NCBI RefSeq assembly: GCF_015711605.1
Contig: NZ_JABTEZ010000003.1
Location: 248,001 to 312,000, forward strand
Source: Planomonospora sp. ID67723
GTDB lineage: Bacteria; Actinomycetota; Actinomycetes; Streptosporangiales; Streptosporangiaceae
Length of the DNA stretch: 64,000 nt
Reading direction: 5' to 3'
Shown: positions 20,831 to 28,650 of the stretch, in pieces
How positions within the stretch are numbered: the stretch's first letter is position 1
Layout: each line of letters opens with the position of its first letter
Notes under the pieces: generated by a model
Database searches by the model: none
Told to the model about the DNA's origin: nothing
What the model saw: the letters and a program-made list of their open reading frames with translations, nothing else
Program-made: the position numbers and the translations under genes

Positions 20831-21766
20831 TCACGGGAGAACCTCCCGGGCGGCGTCCAGGTCTGCGGGCGTCTTCAGCGCGACGGCCGTGACCCCGCGC
20901 AGCGCCCGCTTGGCCAGGCCGGTGAGGGTCCCGCCGGGGACCAGCTCGATCATGGCGGTGGCGCCCCGCTCGGCCATGGTGGCCATGCAGGCGTCCCAGC
21001 GGACGGGGTTGGCGACCTGGTTGACCATCCGGTCCATGAAGTCGGCCCCACTGGTGACCGCCGCGCCGTCGGCGTTGGACAGCAGCGTGACGGACGGGTC
21101 CCGGGGCGCGATCGCGGCGGCGGTCGCGCGCAGGTGCTCGACGGCCGGGGCCATGTGCGCGGTGTGGAACGCTCCGGCGACCGAGAGGGGGATCAGCCGG
21201 GCCCGGGCCGGCGGCTCGGCGGTGAAGGCCGCGAGCCTCTCCACGGTGCCGCCGGCCACGATCTGGCCGGCGCCGTTGATGTTGGCCGGGGTGAGCCCGT
21301 GCTTGTCGATCGCGGCGAGCACGTCGTCCTCGATGCCGCCGAGCACCGCGACCATGCCGGTCTCGGTGATCGCGGCGGCCTCCGCCATGGCCCGGCCGCG
21401 CTCGCGGACGAGGGTGAGGGCCTGCTCGGGGGTGAGGACCCCGGCGAGCACGGCGGCGGTCAGCTCGCCGACGCTGTGGCCCGCGACCAGCCCCGGCGCG
21501 CTCCCGGCCGCAGCGGACTCGCCGTCCGGGCCGGGCAGCACCCCGAGGGCCTCGGCGGCGGCCAGCCCGGCGGCCACGAGCAGCGGCTGGGCGACCGCGG
21601 TGTCCCGGATCTCCTCCGCGCCGGCGGTGGTCCCGTAGGCGATCAAATCGAGACCGGCCACCTCGGACCATGCGGACAGCCGGTCCGCCAGGCCCGGTAT
21701 CTCGAGCCATGGAGCGAGGAAGCCTGGAGTCTGGGCGCCTTGGCCCGGAGCGACGATGACGAGCAC
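20831..21766 (-). CDS. fabD: malonyl-CoA:ACP transacylase
   Basis: This 311-residue acyltransferase loads malonyl groups on ACP. The nucleophile is S98 in AGHSVGE and the partner is H201 in GAFHTAHM; the N-terminal PGQGAQ loop is intact. It is the first structural gene of the cluster, 117 bp downstream of the FasR-type activator gene, with a dyad in the gap. Confidence 0.95.
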   Translation of the reverse strand: MLVIVAPGQGAQTPGFLAPWLEIPGLADRLSAWSEVAGLDLIAYGTTAGAEEIRDTAVAQPLLVAAGLAAAEALGVLPGPDGESAAAGSAPGLVAGHSVGELTAAVLAGVLTPEQALTLVRERGRAMAEAAAITETGMVAVLGGIEDDVLAAIDKHGLTPANINGAGQIVAGGTVERLAAFTAEPPARARLIPLSVAGAFHTAHMAPAVEHLRATAAAIAPRDPSVTLLSNADGAAVTSGADFMDRMVNQVANPVRWDACMATMAERGATAMIELVPGGTLTGLAKRALRGVTAVALKTPADLDAAREVLP

Positions 21767-21836
21767 GAAAACCAGCCTGCCCTGTAGAGGTCCACCACAC
21801 GGATAGAGATCCGGATGAACATTGTCCGGAATCTTT

Positions 21837-21851
21837 TGTAGGGAACCTACA
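21837..21851. promoter_or_regulatory. inverted repeat TGTAGG-3-CCTACA upstream of fabD
   Basis: A perfect dyad sits about 70 bp before the fabD start, between fasR and fabD. That is where a FasR-type activator would bind to drive the fab operon. The assignment is from position and symmetry only. Confidence 0.45.
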
Positions 21852-21883
21852 GCGGAGGTTTCGCGAACGTTAAGTATGGACGA

Positions 21884-23041
21884 TCAGGTGGCGATCGTGT
21901 CCGCCAGACGGCCGAGGATGAGCCCTACCTGCAGGGTGAAGGCGGAGCGGCCCTCCGTCGGCTGGTAGCCGGTCAGCTCGGTGATCTTACGCAGACGGTA
22001 GCGCACCGTGTTGGGATGCACGAAGAGCAACCGGGCGGTGGCCTCCAGGGACGTGCCCTGCTCCAGGTAGGTCGCGAGCGTGTCGAGGAGCGGCGTGCCC
22101 ACCAGGGGCAGGTAGACGTTCTCGATGAGCTGGGCCCTGGCGTCCTCGTCACCGTCGATGGCCCGCTCGGCGAGCAGGTCCTCGGCGTGGACCGGCCGGG
22201 GCGCGTCCGGCCATCCGGCGGCGGCGCGCAGGCCGGCGATCGCGGCCCGTGCCGAGCTCGCCGCCGTGTGCAGGTCGTTGACCTCCGGCCCGATCACGAT
22301 CGGGCCGGGCCCGAAGCGCGGCACCACGTGCTTGGCCGCCGCGCTGACGCTGTCGGCTCCGCCCACGATCACGATCAGCTGGTCACCCTGGACCCCGGCC
22401 AGCATGTCCATGCCGACCCGGCGGCCCCGGTCGCGCAGCCCGTCGATCACCGCCTGCGGGTCGTCGTCGGGCGCCTGCCCGGCGAGCACGACCACCGGTG
22501 AGGAGGTCCAGCCCAGCGCGGCGGCCCATGAGTGCAGCCCGTCGTCCACCTCGCCGCGGACCAGCGCGTCCACGATCAGCGCCTCCAGGCGCGCGTCCCA
22601 CGCCCCGCGCGCCTCCGCCTCGCGGGCGTACACGTGCGCGGCGGCGAAGGCGACGTCCCGCGTGTAGCGGAGCATCGCCTGCTGGAGCTGGTCCTCACCG
22701 CCCGGCGCCGCCAGGTCCCCGGTCTGGGCCTCGACCACCTCGACCACGATCCGGACGATGTCCACGGTCTGCTGCAGGGAGATGGACCGCTTCAGCTCCC
22801 GGGGCGCGGTGCCGAAGAACTCTATGCTGGGAGTGGGCCGTCCCTCTCCGGCATGCTGGAACCACTCCACGAACGCGGCGATCCCGGCCTGGGCGACCAG
22901 CCCGACCCAGGACCTGTCCTCGGCGGACAGGGCGCGGAACCATGGAAGCCGATCGTCCATCCTGGCCATGGCGGCCGTCCCCAGGGCGCCCATGGCCCGT
23001 TCCAGCCTGCGCGTGGTGTCCTCGCGGATCCGATCGTTCAC
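21884..23041 (-). CDS. fasR: PucR-family transcriptional regulator, FasR-like
   Basis: This 385-residue regulator has a C-terminal PucR/CdaR-type helix-turn-helix at about 325-360 (LEATARLLFVHPNTVRYRLR). The N-terminal part is helical, and the middle part is GGDEF-like (VVVLAGQAPDDDPQAVIDGL). In Streptomyces coelicolor a protein of this type, FasR, is encoded directly upstream of fabD-fabH-acpP-fabF and activates that operon. The position here is the same, so the name is applied by synteny and family. Its own ATG overlaps no neighbour; the DUF350 gene ends about 50 bp upstream. Confidence 0.85.
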   Translation of the reverse strand: MNDRIREDTTRRLERAMGALGTAAMARMDDRLPWFRALSAEDRSWVGLVAQAGIAAFVEWFQHAGEGRPTPSIEFFGTAPRELKRSISLQQTVDIVRIVVEVVEAQTGDLAAPGGEDQLQQAMLRYTRDVAFAAAHVYAREAEARGAWDARLEALIVDALVRGEVDDGLHSWAAALGWTSSPVVVLAGQAPDDDPQAVIDGLRDRGRRVGMDMLAGVQGDQLIVIVGGADSVSAAAKHVVPRFGPGPIVIGPEVNDLHTAASSARAAIAGLRAAAGWPDAPRPVHAEDLLAERAIDGDEDARAQLIENVYLPLVGTPLLDTLATYLEQGTSLEATARLLFVHPNTVRYRLRKITELTGYQPTEGRSAFTLQVGLILGRLADTIAT

Positions 23042-23089
23042 GCAATAAGAGTGCCAGGTTGCCGGAGATGCGCAGGCCGCGCCCGGCCT

Positions 23090-23569
23090 CTAGATCACGG
23101 CGACGGCGGTGATCAGGCCGATGGCCAGGTGGGTGACGGCGAGGAGGCGGGAACCCGGCTGGAGCTCGCGCTCGGCGACCAGCTCGCGGACGGAGATCCC
23201 GACGACCTTGTCGAAGGCGATCATCGCCACGGTCTGCACGGTGATGCCGACCAGGCCGAACACCAGGGTCGCCAGCAGTCCCTCGTGCAGGGCGCCGCCC
23301 GAGGACCAGATGGAGGCCGCGATGATCAGGCCGACGGCGGCCAGGCCGGAGGAGGTGAGCAGGGCGGCGTTGGGGTTGCGGTCGGCCTTGATCATCTGGC
23401 TGAGCTTGCCCGGGATGGCCAGGTCGAGCACGTAGAAGCCGATGATCAGCAGGATCAGGCCGAGCACGGCGTAGGACGCGATGGCGAGAGCGCCTCGGCC
23501 GAGGGTCTCGGCGAGCGATACGGTGACGGTCTCGATGTCGACCGGTGCGGGCTGCGGGGTGGGAGTCAT
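23090..23569 (-). CDS. DUF350 membrane protein (YjfL-like)
   Basis: This 159-residue protein has four predicted membrane helices (AYAVLGLILLIIGFYVLDLA; LAAVGLIIAASIW; LLATLVFGLVGITVQTVAMI; LAVTHLAIGLITAVAVI), as in the DUF350 family. It is the third gene of a leftward trio, 31 bp after the GSP-synthetase-like gene. In enterobacteria the same three families (DUF350 YjfL, DUF1190 YjfM, ATP-grasp YjfC) form one locus, so a shared envelope-related role is likely. The biochemical role is not known. Confidence 0.85.
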   Translation of the reverse strand: MTPTPQPAPVDIETVTVSLAETLGRGALAIASYAVLGLILLIIGFYVLDLAIPGKLSQMIKADRNPNAALLTSSGLAAVGLIIAASIWSSGGALHEGLLATLVFGLVGITVQTVAMIAFDKVVGISVRELVAERELQPGSRLLAVTHLAIGLITAVAVI

Positions 23570-23600
23570 ATGGCTCTCTCCGGGATCTGAAGGTCGGTGC

Positions 23601-24761
23601 TCACAGTTCGATGCGGTGCGGGACGAAGGACGACGTGTCGTCGGTGATCAACCCCGAGGTCTCGCGGATGCCGAGCCCGGCGGACTCGTCGCAGACCATC
23701 CAGGCGCCGAGCACCGGCCGCCTGCCGTCGAAGGAGGGCAGCGCCTCGAACGCCTGGTGGACGTAGCCCTCGGCGCCGTAGTCGCCGCCGGTCTCGACCT
23801 CTCCTCCGGCGCTGACGATCCGCATGCCCGCCCCCTCCCGGCCCAGCAGCGGCTTGGCGATGTGGGCGGACAGGTCGCGGGGGCCGTCGAGGTAGGCGGG
23901 CAGCAGGTTCGGATGGCCGGGGTACAGCTCCCACAGGACGGCGAGCAACGCCTTGTTCGACAGGAGCATCTTCCACAGGGGTTCGATCCAGGTCATCGAG
24001 ATCTGCTGGCGTACGGCCCGCTCACCGAAGGGGTCGGCGACCGCCCACTCCCAAGGGTAGAGCTTGCAGAGCGTGCGGATCACGCGACGCTCCATGTCCA
24101 CGAACCGCAGGTTGAGGCTGTCCCAGCCGATGTCCTCCATGGCCACCGCGATCGTCTTGATCCCGGCCAGGTCGGCGGTCTCCTGGAGGTAGGCGACCGT
24201 CATCGCCTCCTCGCCGGTGGCGTCCCTGTTGGTCCAGGCGAAATGGGCGGGCCCGGTGGGCAGGCCGGCGGCGATCTGCCGCCAGCGCTCGACGAGCCGC
24301 TCGTGGATGGAGTTCCACTGGTCGTCGTCGGGGTAGCGGTCCTTCAGCCAGAACCACTGCACGACCGAGCTCTCCAGCAGGCTGGTCGGGGTGTCGGCGT
24401 TGTACTCCAGCAGCTTGGCCGGGCCGGTCCCGTCGTAGCGCAGGTCGAACCGGCCGAACAGGTGCGGGTCGCGCCGCTCCCAGGAGCGGGCGATCTCCGG
24501 GCCGAGCCATCCCGGGACGGCGAAGTCGGCGTAGCGGCCGGTCTCGACGACGTGCTCCACCGCGTGCAGGCACATCCGGTGCAGCTCCTCGACCTGGTTC
24601 TCCAGGTCGAGGACCTCCTCCATGGAGAAGACGTAGTGCACGCTCTCGTCCCAGTAGGGACGGTCGAGGCCGCCGGGGTGGGCGGAACGGTGGTAGGCCA
24701 GGCCCTGGCTCTCGATGATGCGCTCCCAGCCGTCGCGGGGGAGCGAGCTCTCACGTCTCAT
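23601..24761 (-). CDS. glutathionylspermidine-synthase-like ATP-grasp ligase (YjfC/YgiC-like)
   Basis: This 386-residue protein matches the C-terminal amide-ligase domain of glutathionylspermidine synthase. RFDLRYDGTGPAKLLEYNAD and TPTSLLESS form the conserved core, with LGREGAGMRI and GDYGAEGYVHQAFEALPSFD as the ATP-grasp end. The N-terminal amidase half of the bifunctional E. coli enzyme is absent, so it is a ligase only. Actinomycetes lack glutathione, so the true substrate is probably another peptide or amine; this is inference. It starts 10 bp after the DUF1190-like gene. Confidence 0.87.
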   Translation of the reverse strand: MRRESSLPRDGWERIIESQGLAYHRSAHPGGLDRPYWDESVHYVFSMEEVLDLENQVEELHRMCLHAVEHVVETGRYADFAVPGWLGPEIARSWERRDPHLFGRFDLRYDGTGPAKLLEYNADTPTSLLESSVVQWFWLKDRYPDDDQWNSIHERLVERWRQIAAGLPTGPAHFAWTNRDATGEEAMTVAYLQETADLAGIKTIAVAMEDIGWDSLNLRFVDMERRVIRTLCKLYPWEWAVADPFGERAVRQQISMTWIEPLWKMLLSNKALLAVLWELYPGHPNLLPAYLDGPRDLSAHIAKPLLGREGAGMRIVSAGGEVETGGDYGAEGYVHQAFEALPSFDGRRPVLGAWMVCDESAGLGIRETSGLITDDTSSFVPHRIEL

Positions 24762-24771
24762 CGGCCGGCGG

Positions 24772-25185
24772 TCAGCCGCCGCTGGATCCGCCGCGGCCGC
24801 CGAATCCGCCGCGCTGGATCACGGTGCCCTTGCGGCTGACGATGCCGACGTCGGAGGGCTTGACGGTGCTGCCCTTCAGCACGCGCGTGCCGCTGCGGGA
24901 GCCTCCGTAGTACCAGCCGTAGGCGCCGCGGGACCCGTGGTAGCGGTCGTCGTCGCAGTATTCCTCGTCCACGACCTCGTAGGAGCCGTCGGGGAACTGG
25001 TTGTCGAGGTTGACGCAGTCGGCGTTGATCTCCTCGTAGTCGTCGTCCGCCGCGCACGAGCCGACGACCGCCAGCGCGATGATCCCGATCGTGGAGAGCG
25101 TGATGACCGTGGACGCCTTCGAGCCGGACTTCTTCGCGCCGGGCTTTCGAGGGGGCTGCTGCGCCATCGGGTGTTTCTGGGCCAT
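24772..25185 (-). CDS. small membrane-anchored protein, DUF1190/YjfM-like
   Basis: This 137-residue protein has a Lys/Ser-rich N-terminus and one hydrophobic segment (STVITLSTIGIIALAVVGSC), which ends in a cysteine that may be lipidated. An acidic, Cys-containing exported part follows (CVNLDNQFPDGSYEVVDEEY), then a Gly/Ser-rich tail (GGFGGRGGSSGG). Position before a GSP-synthetase-like gene and the C-terminal gly-rich tail match YgiB/YjfM (DUF1190) proteins, though sequence similarity is modest. The first ATG has TTGGAG upstream. The role is unknown; the tail could be a substrate for the ligase. Confidence 0.7.
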   Translation of the reverse strand: MAQKHPMAQQPPRKPGAKKSGSKASTVITLSTIGIIALAVVGSCAADDDYEEINADCVNLDNQFPDGSYEVVDEEYCDDDRYHGSRGAYGWYYGGSRSGTRVLKGSTVKPSDVGIVSRKGTVIQRGGFGGRGGSSGG

Positions 25186-25327
25186 CGAACTCCAATGAGA
25201 AGTGTCAGGACAGGGTATCGATACCGTTTTACCTGTTCAACTACGTGACCATGTTGTGAGGTTCCCGGCCGCCCCGGCCGATGCGGGGCCGCCGGAGGTT
25301 GTCGGTGGGTGGACGTAACGTCAGGGT

Positions 25328-26029
25328 GTGAACCGTACCGACCGGCTCTACGCCCTCGTCGAGGAGCTGCGCGCCGTCTCGCCCCGATGCCGCTCTGCGC
25401 GCGAGCTCGCCGAGAAGTTCGAGGTGAGCGTCCGCACGGTCGAGCGCGACATCTCGGCTCTCCAGCAGTCAGGTGTGCCGATCTACGCCGAGCCCGGCAG
25501 GCGCGGCGGATACGTCCTGGACAAGAGCATGTCCCTGCCGCCGCTCAACTTCACTCCGGAGGAGGCCGTCGCGGTCGCCGTGGCGCTCGGCCGGACCTGG
25601 GACGCCCCCTTCGCCTTCCACGCCCGCAGCGCCCTGCGCAAGCTGGTGGCCGCTATGCCCGAGCCCGACGGGCGGCGGGCCAGGGAGCTGGCCGAGAGGG
25701 TGCACCTGCTCGTCGAGCCGGAGCCGTACCCCCGGGTGTCGCGCGTGATCGAGCAGGCCCTGCTGCACCGGCGCGTGCTCGCGATCGACTACGAGGACCA
25801 GAAGGGCCGGACCACCCGGCGCGAGGTCGAGCCCGGCGTCTTCGTGGGCGGCCGCGGCGGTCACTGGTACCTCGTGGCCTGGTGCCGGCTCCGGCGCGAC
25901 GTGCGGGTCTTCCGGCTGGACCGGATCTCCCGGGCGGAGGAGACCGACGAGCCCTCGCCCGAGCACCCGCCGGAGCGCTTCTCCCCCGAGGTGCCCGGCC
26001 TGGTGTTCGGGAATCCGAAACTGGAGTGA
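25328..26029 (+). CDS. WYL-domain HTH transcriptional regulator
   Basis: This 233-residue regulator has an N-terminal winged HTH_11 domain (RTDRLYALVEELRAVSP, then ARELAEKFEVSVRTVERDIS). It also has a WYL ligand/nucleic-acid-binding domain from about 135 (LLHRRVLAIDYEDQKGRTTR, HWYLVAWCRLRRDVRVFRLD). Length and layout are typical of the DeoR-like WYL regulators. The GTG start fits the family N-terminus. The VOC protein gene begins about 80 bp downstream and may be co-regulated. Confidence 0.9.
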   Translation: MNRTDRLYALVEELRAVSPRCRSARELAEKFEVSVRTVERDISALQQSGVPIYAEPGRRGGYVLDKSMSLPPLNFTPEEAVAVAVALGRTWDAPFAFHARSALRKLVAAMPEPDGRRARELAERVHLLVEPEPYPRVSRVIEQALLHRRVLAIDYEDQKGRTTRREVEPGVFVGGRGGHWYLVAWCRLRRDVRVFRLDRISRAEETDEPSPEHPPERFSPEVPGLVFGNPKLE

Positions 26030-26107
26030 AAACACCGACATAGGGTTGTCGTCGAGGCGGTTCATCGTAGAGGTGTTCGAGGAAATCACTTCACAAGGGG
26101 ACACCTG

Positions 26108-26494
26108 ATGATCAACACCGTGGCCTGGTTCGAGATCGCCACCGACGACCCGCAGGGCGCGGAGAAGTTCTACGGCGGGCTGTTCGGCTGGACGTTCTCC
26201 ACCGACGAGAACGCCGCCAAGGGCGGCATGGACTACCGCCTCATCACCTATCCGGGCGCCGACGGACCCCAGGGCGGCGTGTACGGCACCGGCGGGAAGT
26301 TCCCCGCCCACGGGGTCTTCTCCGTCGTCGTCGCCGACACCGCGGCCACCTGCGCCCAGGCCGAGAGCCTGGGCGGCGAGGTCGTCTTCAAGCTGCTCGA
26401 CAACCCCAACGGCCCCGACTTCGCCTACCTCCGCGACGCCTCGGGCAACCTCTTCGGCGTCTTCACCCCGCCGAGCGCCCCCGCGGGGGAGTAG
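26108..26494 (+). CDS. VOC (glyoxalase/bleomycin-resistance fold) protein
   Basis: This 128-residue single-domain protein has the paired beta-alpha-beta modules of the vicinal-oxygen-chelate fold. It begins WFEIATDDPQGAEKFYGGLF and ends DASGNLFGVFTPP. The residues where VOC enzymes place metal ligands are not all conserved, so it may bind ligands without catalysis. AAGGGG precedes the ATG. It follows a WYL regulator on the same strand. Confidence 0.85.
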   Translation: MINTVAWFEIATDDPQGAEKFYGGLFGWTFSTDENAAKGGMDYRLITYPGADGPQGGVYGTGGKFPAHGVFSVVVADTAATCAQAESLGGEVVFKLLDNPNGPDFAYLRDASGNLFGVFTPPSAPAGE

Positions 26495-26606
26495 TCCCCG
26501 GCGCGGTGCGACCGTGACTCCGGGGCCCGGCCGGGCGGAGTCCCCGGGGCCCGGGGGGTCGCGGTCGCCGCGGCCCGCCCCGGCTCCGCTCGCCCGGTGC
26601 GGCCCG

Positions 26607-27131
26607 TCACCCCCGGAAGGGCGGGCCGGACCGGTCTCCGAGCGCCAGGAGCGCTTCACGCAGGAGGTCGGCCAGGGCGCGCGCGGTGTCCTCCGGCAGA
26701 GCCGCGAACAGGTCTCTGTGCGCCTGCGTGGTCGCCGTGGCCAACTCCTCCGCACGCCGGACGCCCAGAGGCGTCAGCCGTACCCAGGAGCTGCGGCCGT
26801 CGGCCGGGTCGGGCTCGCGCTCGACGAGCCCGGCGCCGGTGAGCCGCTGCAGGATGTTGCTGGTCCCGCCGGTGGTGAGCGAGGAGCGCGCGGCGAGTGT
26901 GCTCGGTTTGAGGCGGTAGGGGGCTCCGGCTCTGCGCAGCGTGGCCAGGACGTCGAAGTCGGCGTAGGTCAGGCCGTACCGGCCGAGCACGGACTGGGTG
27001 ACCTCCTCGACGCGGCCCTTCAGCCGCCCGGCACGCTTGACGATCTCCAGCTGCACGGTGGCGGTCTCCGGCAGCTCGGCCCGCCAGGCCGCGATCATCT
27101 CGTCGACGTGGTCCGTCTCTCCTCTTGCCAC
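26607..27131 (-). CDS. MarR-family transcriptional regulator
   Basis: This 174-residue regulator has a central winged helix (FDVLATLRRAGAPYRLKPST, then LAARSSLTTGGTSNILQRL) and the wing VEREPDPADGRSSWVRLTP, as in MarR. It is transcribed away from the amidohydrolase gene across a 76-bp gap containing dyads. It probably represses that gene and itself in response to a small ligand. Confidence 0.9.
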   Translation of the reverse strand: MARGETDHVDEMIAAWRAELPETATVQLEIVKRAGRLKGRVEEVTQSVLGRYGLTYADFDVLATLRRAGAPYRLKPSTLAARSSLTTGGTSNILQRLTGAGLVEREPDPADGRSSWVRLTPLGVRRAEELATATTQAHRDLFAALPEDTARALADLLREALLALGDRSGPPFRG

Positions 27132-27156
27132 GGGATTGAGGATAGCTCTCCCGCCT

Positions 27157-27190
27157 GATAGCTTTTAAGAAAGCTTTCCTGATTGCTATC
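27157..27190. promoter_or_regulatory. candidate MarR operator in divergent promoter region
   Basis: GATAGC at 27157-27162 is mirrored by GCTATC at 27185-27190. Nested inside is AGCTTT-4-AAAGCT at 27160-27175, in the AT-rich gap between marR-like and amidohydrolase genes. This fits an autoregulated divergent operator, inferred. Confidence 0.5.
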
Positions 27191-27207
27191 GGAAAAGAGG
27201 CTTTCCC

Positions 27208-28482
27208 GTGCGCACTCTCATCACCGGCGGAACCGTGATCGACACCGAGCCGGAGCCGCACGTCCGGCCCCGGGCCGAGGTGCTCGTCGAGGACGGCGTG
27301 ATCACCGCGGTCGGCCCGGACCTGGGCGCCGCCGGCGCCCGGGTCGTCGACGCGACCGGCATGATCGTGCTCCCCGGCCTCGTCGACACCCACCGGCACC
27401 TCTGGCAGAGCGTCCTGCGCTCGGCCGCGGCCGACACCACGCTGGGCGGTTATCTCGAAATCGTCCTCGGCCGCCTCGCTCCCGCCTTCCGGGCCGAGGA
27501 CGTGTACGCGGCGAACCTGTGGGGCGCGCTGGAGGCGCTCGACGCAGGGATCACCACGGTGCACGACTGGTCGCACATCCAGCTCACCCCCGAGCACACC
27601 GACGCCGCGGTCGAGGCGCTGCGGGAGTCGGGGATCCGGGCGGTCTTCGCCTACGCGCACGCCGGGAGCGGCGCCGCCCGCAGCGAGGACGAGGTACGGC
27701 GGGCGGTCTCGCTGCTGGGCGCCTCCGGGCTCGTCACCCCCGGCTTCGCCGCGCTGGGACCGGTCTACGGGCCGGTGGCCGAGGCGGAGGCCGACTGGCG
27801 GCTCGCCCGCGAGCTCGGCCTGCGCATCAGCCTGCACGCCACCGGGGCCGGCGCCGTCGAGCGGCTGCACGGAGCCGGTCTGCTCGGACCGGACGTGATG
27901 GTCGTGCACGGCAACGGCTTCACCGACGAGGCCGTGAAACTGCTCGCCGACAGCGGGGGCGTCGCCTCGGTCGCCCCCGCAGTGGAGATGCAGATGGGAC
28001 ACGGGTACCCGGAGACCGGCCGCTTCCGCAGGGCCGGGATCCCCACCGGTCTCGGCGTCGACACGGTGGTGGACGTGCCCGGGGACCTGTTCTCCGCCAT
28101 GCGGGCCGCCTTCGCGGCGGAACGGGCGCGCGGCGGCCCGCTCACCACGGCGGAGGTGCTCCGGATGGCCACGATCGAGGGCGCCGCCGTCCTCGGCCTG
28201 CAGGACCGGATCGGGTCGCTCCGCCCCGGCAAGCAGGCCGACATCGTGATGATCCGCACCGGTTCTCCCGGCCTGGCCCCCGTCCACGACCCGATCGGCG
28301 CGGTGGTCACCGCCGCGGGCCCGGGCGACGTGGACACCGTCCTGGTCGCCGGGGAGGTCGTCAAGCGCTCGGGCCGTCTGCTCCACGCGGACCTGCCGAA
28401 GGCCCTCTCCCTGGCGTCCCGCGCGGCCGCCCACGTGGCGGCGGCCGGCCGGGTGGGCCAGTGGGCGGAAGCCGTACGGTGA
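27208..28482 (+). CDS. amidohydrolase-superfamily deaminase/hydrolase
   Basis: This 424-residue enzyme belongs to the metal-dependent amidohydrolases of the TrzN/AtzA/cytosine-deaminase type. Metal and catalytic residues are visible in PGLVDTHRHLW, in SLHATG, in VHGNG and in the late GLGVDTVVDVPGDLF. The C-terminus closes the small beta-sandwich domain (SLRPGKQADIVMI). Likely substrates are deaminated or dechlorinated N-heterocycles or S-adenosyl-type nucleosides; the exact one is not readable. The GTG start has AGAGG seven bases upstream. It is divergent from the MarR gene. Confidence 0.87.
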   Translation: MRTLITGGTVIDTEPEPHVRPRAEVLVEDGVITAVGPDLGAAGARVVDATGMIVLPGLVDTHRHLWQSVLRSAAADTTLGGYLEIVLGRLAPAFRAEDVYAANLWGALEALDAGITTVHDWSHIQLTPEHTDAAVEALRESGIRAVFAYAHAGSGAARSEDEVRRAVSLLGASGLVTPGFAALGPVYGPVAEAEADWRLARELGLRISLHATGAGAVERLHGAGLLGPDVMVVHGNGFTDEAVKLLADSGGVASVAPAVEMQMGHGYPETGRFRRAGIPTGLGVDTVVDVPGDLFSAMRAAFAAERARGGPLTTAEVLRMATIEGAAVLGLQDRIGSLRPGKQADIVMIRTGSPGLAPVHDPIGAVVTAAGPGDVDTVLVAGEVVKRSGRLLHADLPKALSLASRAAAHVAAAGRVGQWAEAVR

Positions 28483-28650
28483 CCGCCGATCGCCGCCCGG
28501 ACTCCTCTCATGGCGCGCTCCTCCCCGTCGCCGGGCGAGGCGTGAACCCCGGCCGGCCCGCACCTGCCGCAGCCTCCGAGCTGGAGCGCGGCGACCCTGG
28601 CCGAGGGTGTGTAATGTTCTGGCAAACCGCCGTAGCACGAGGGGTCGGCG

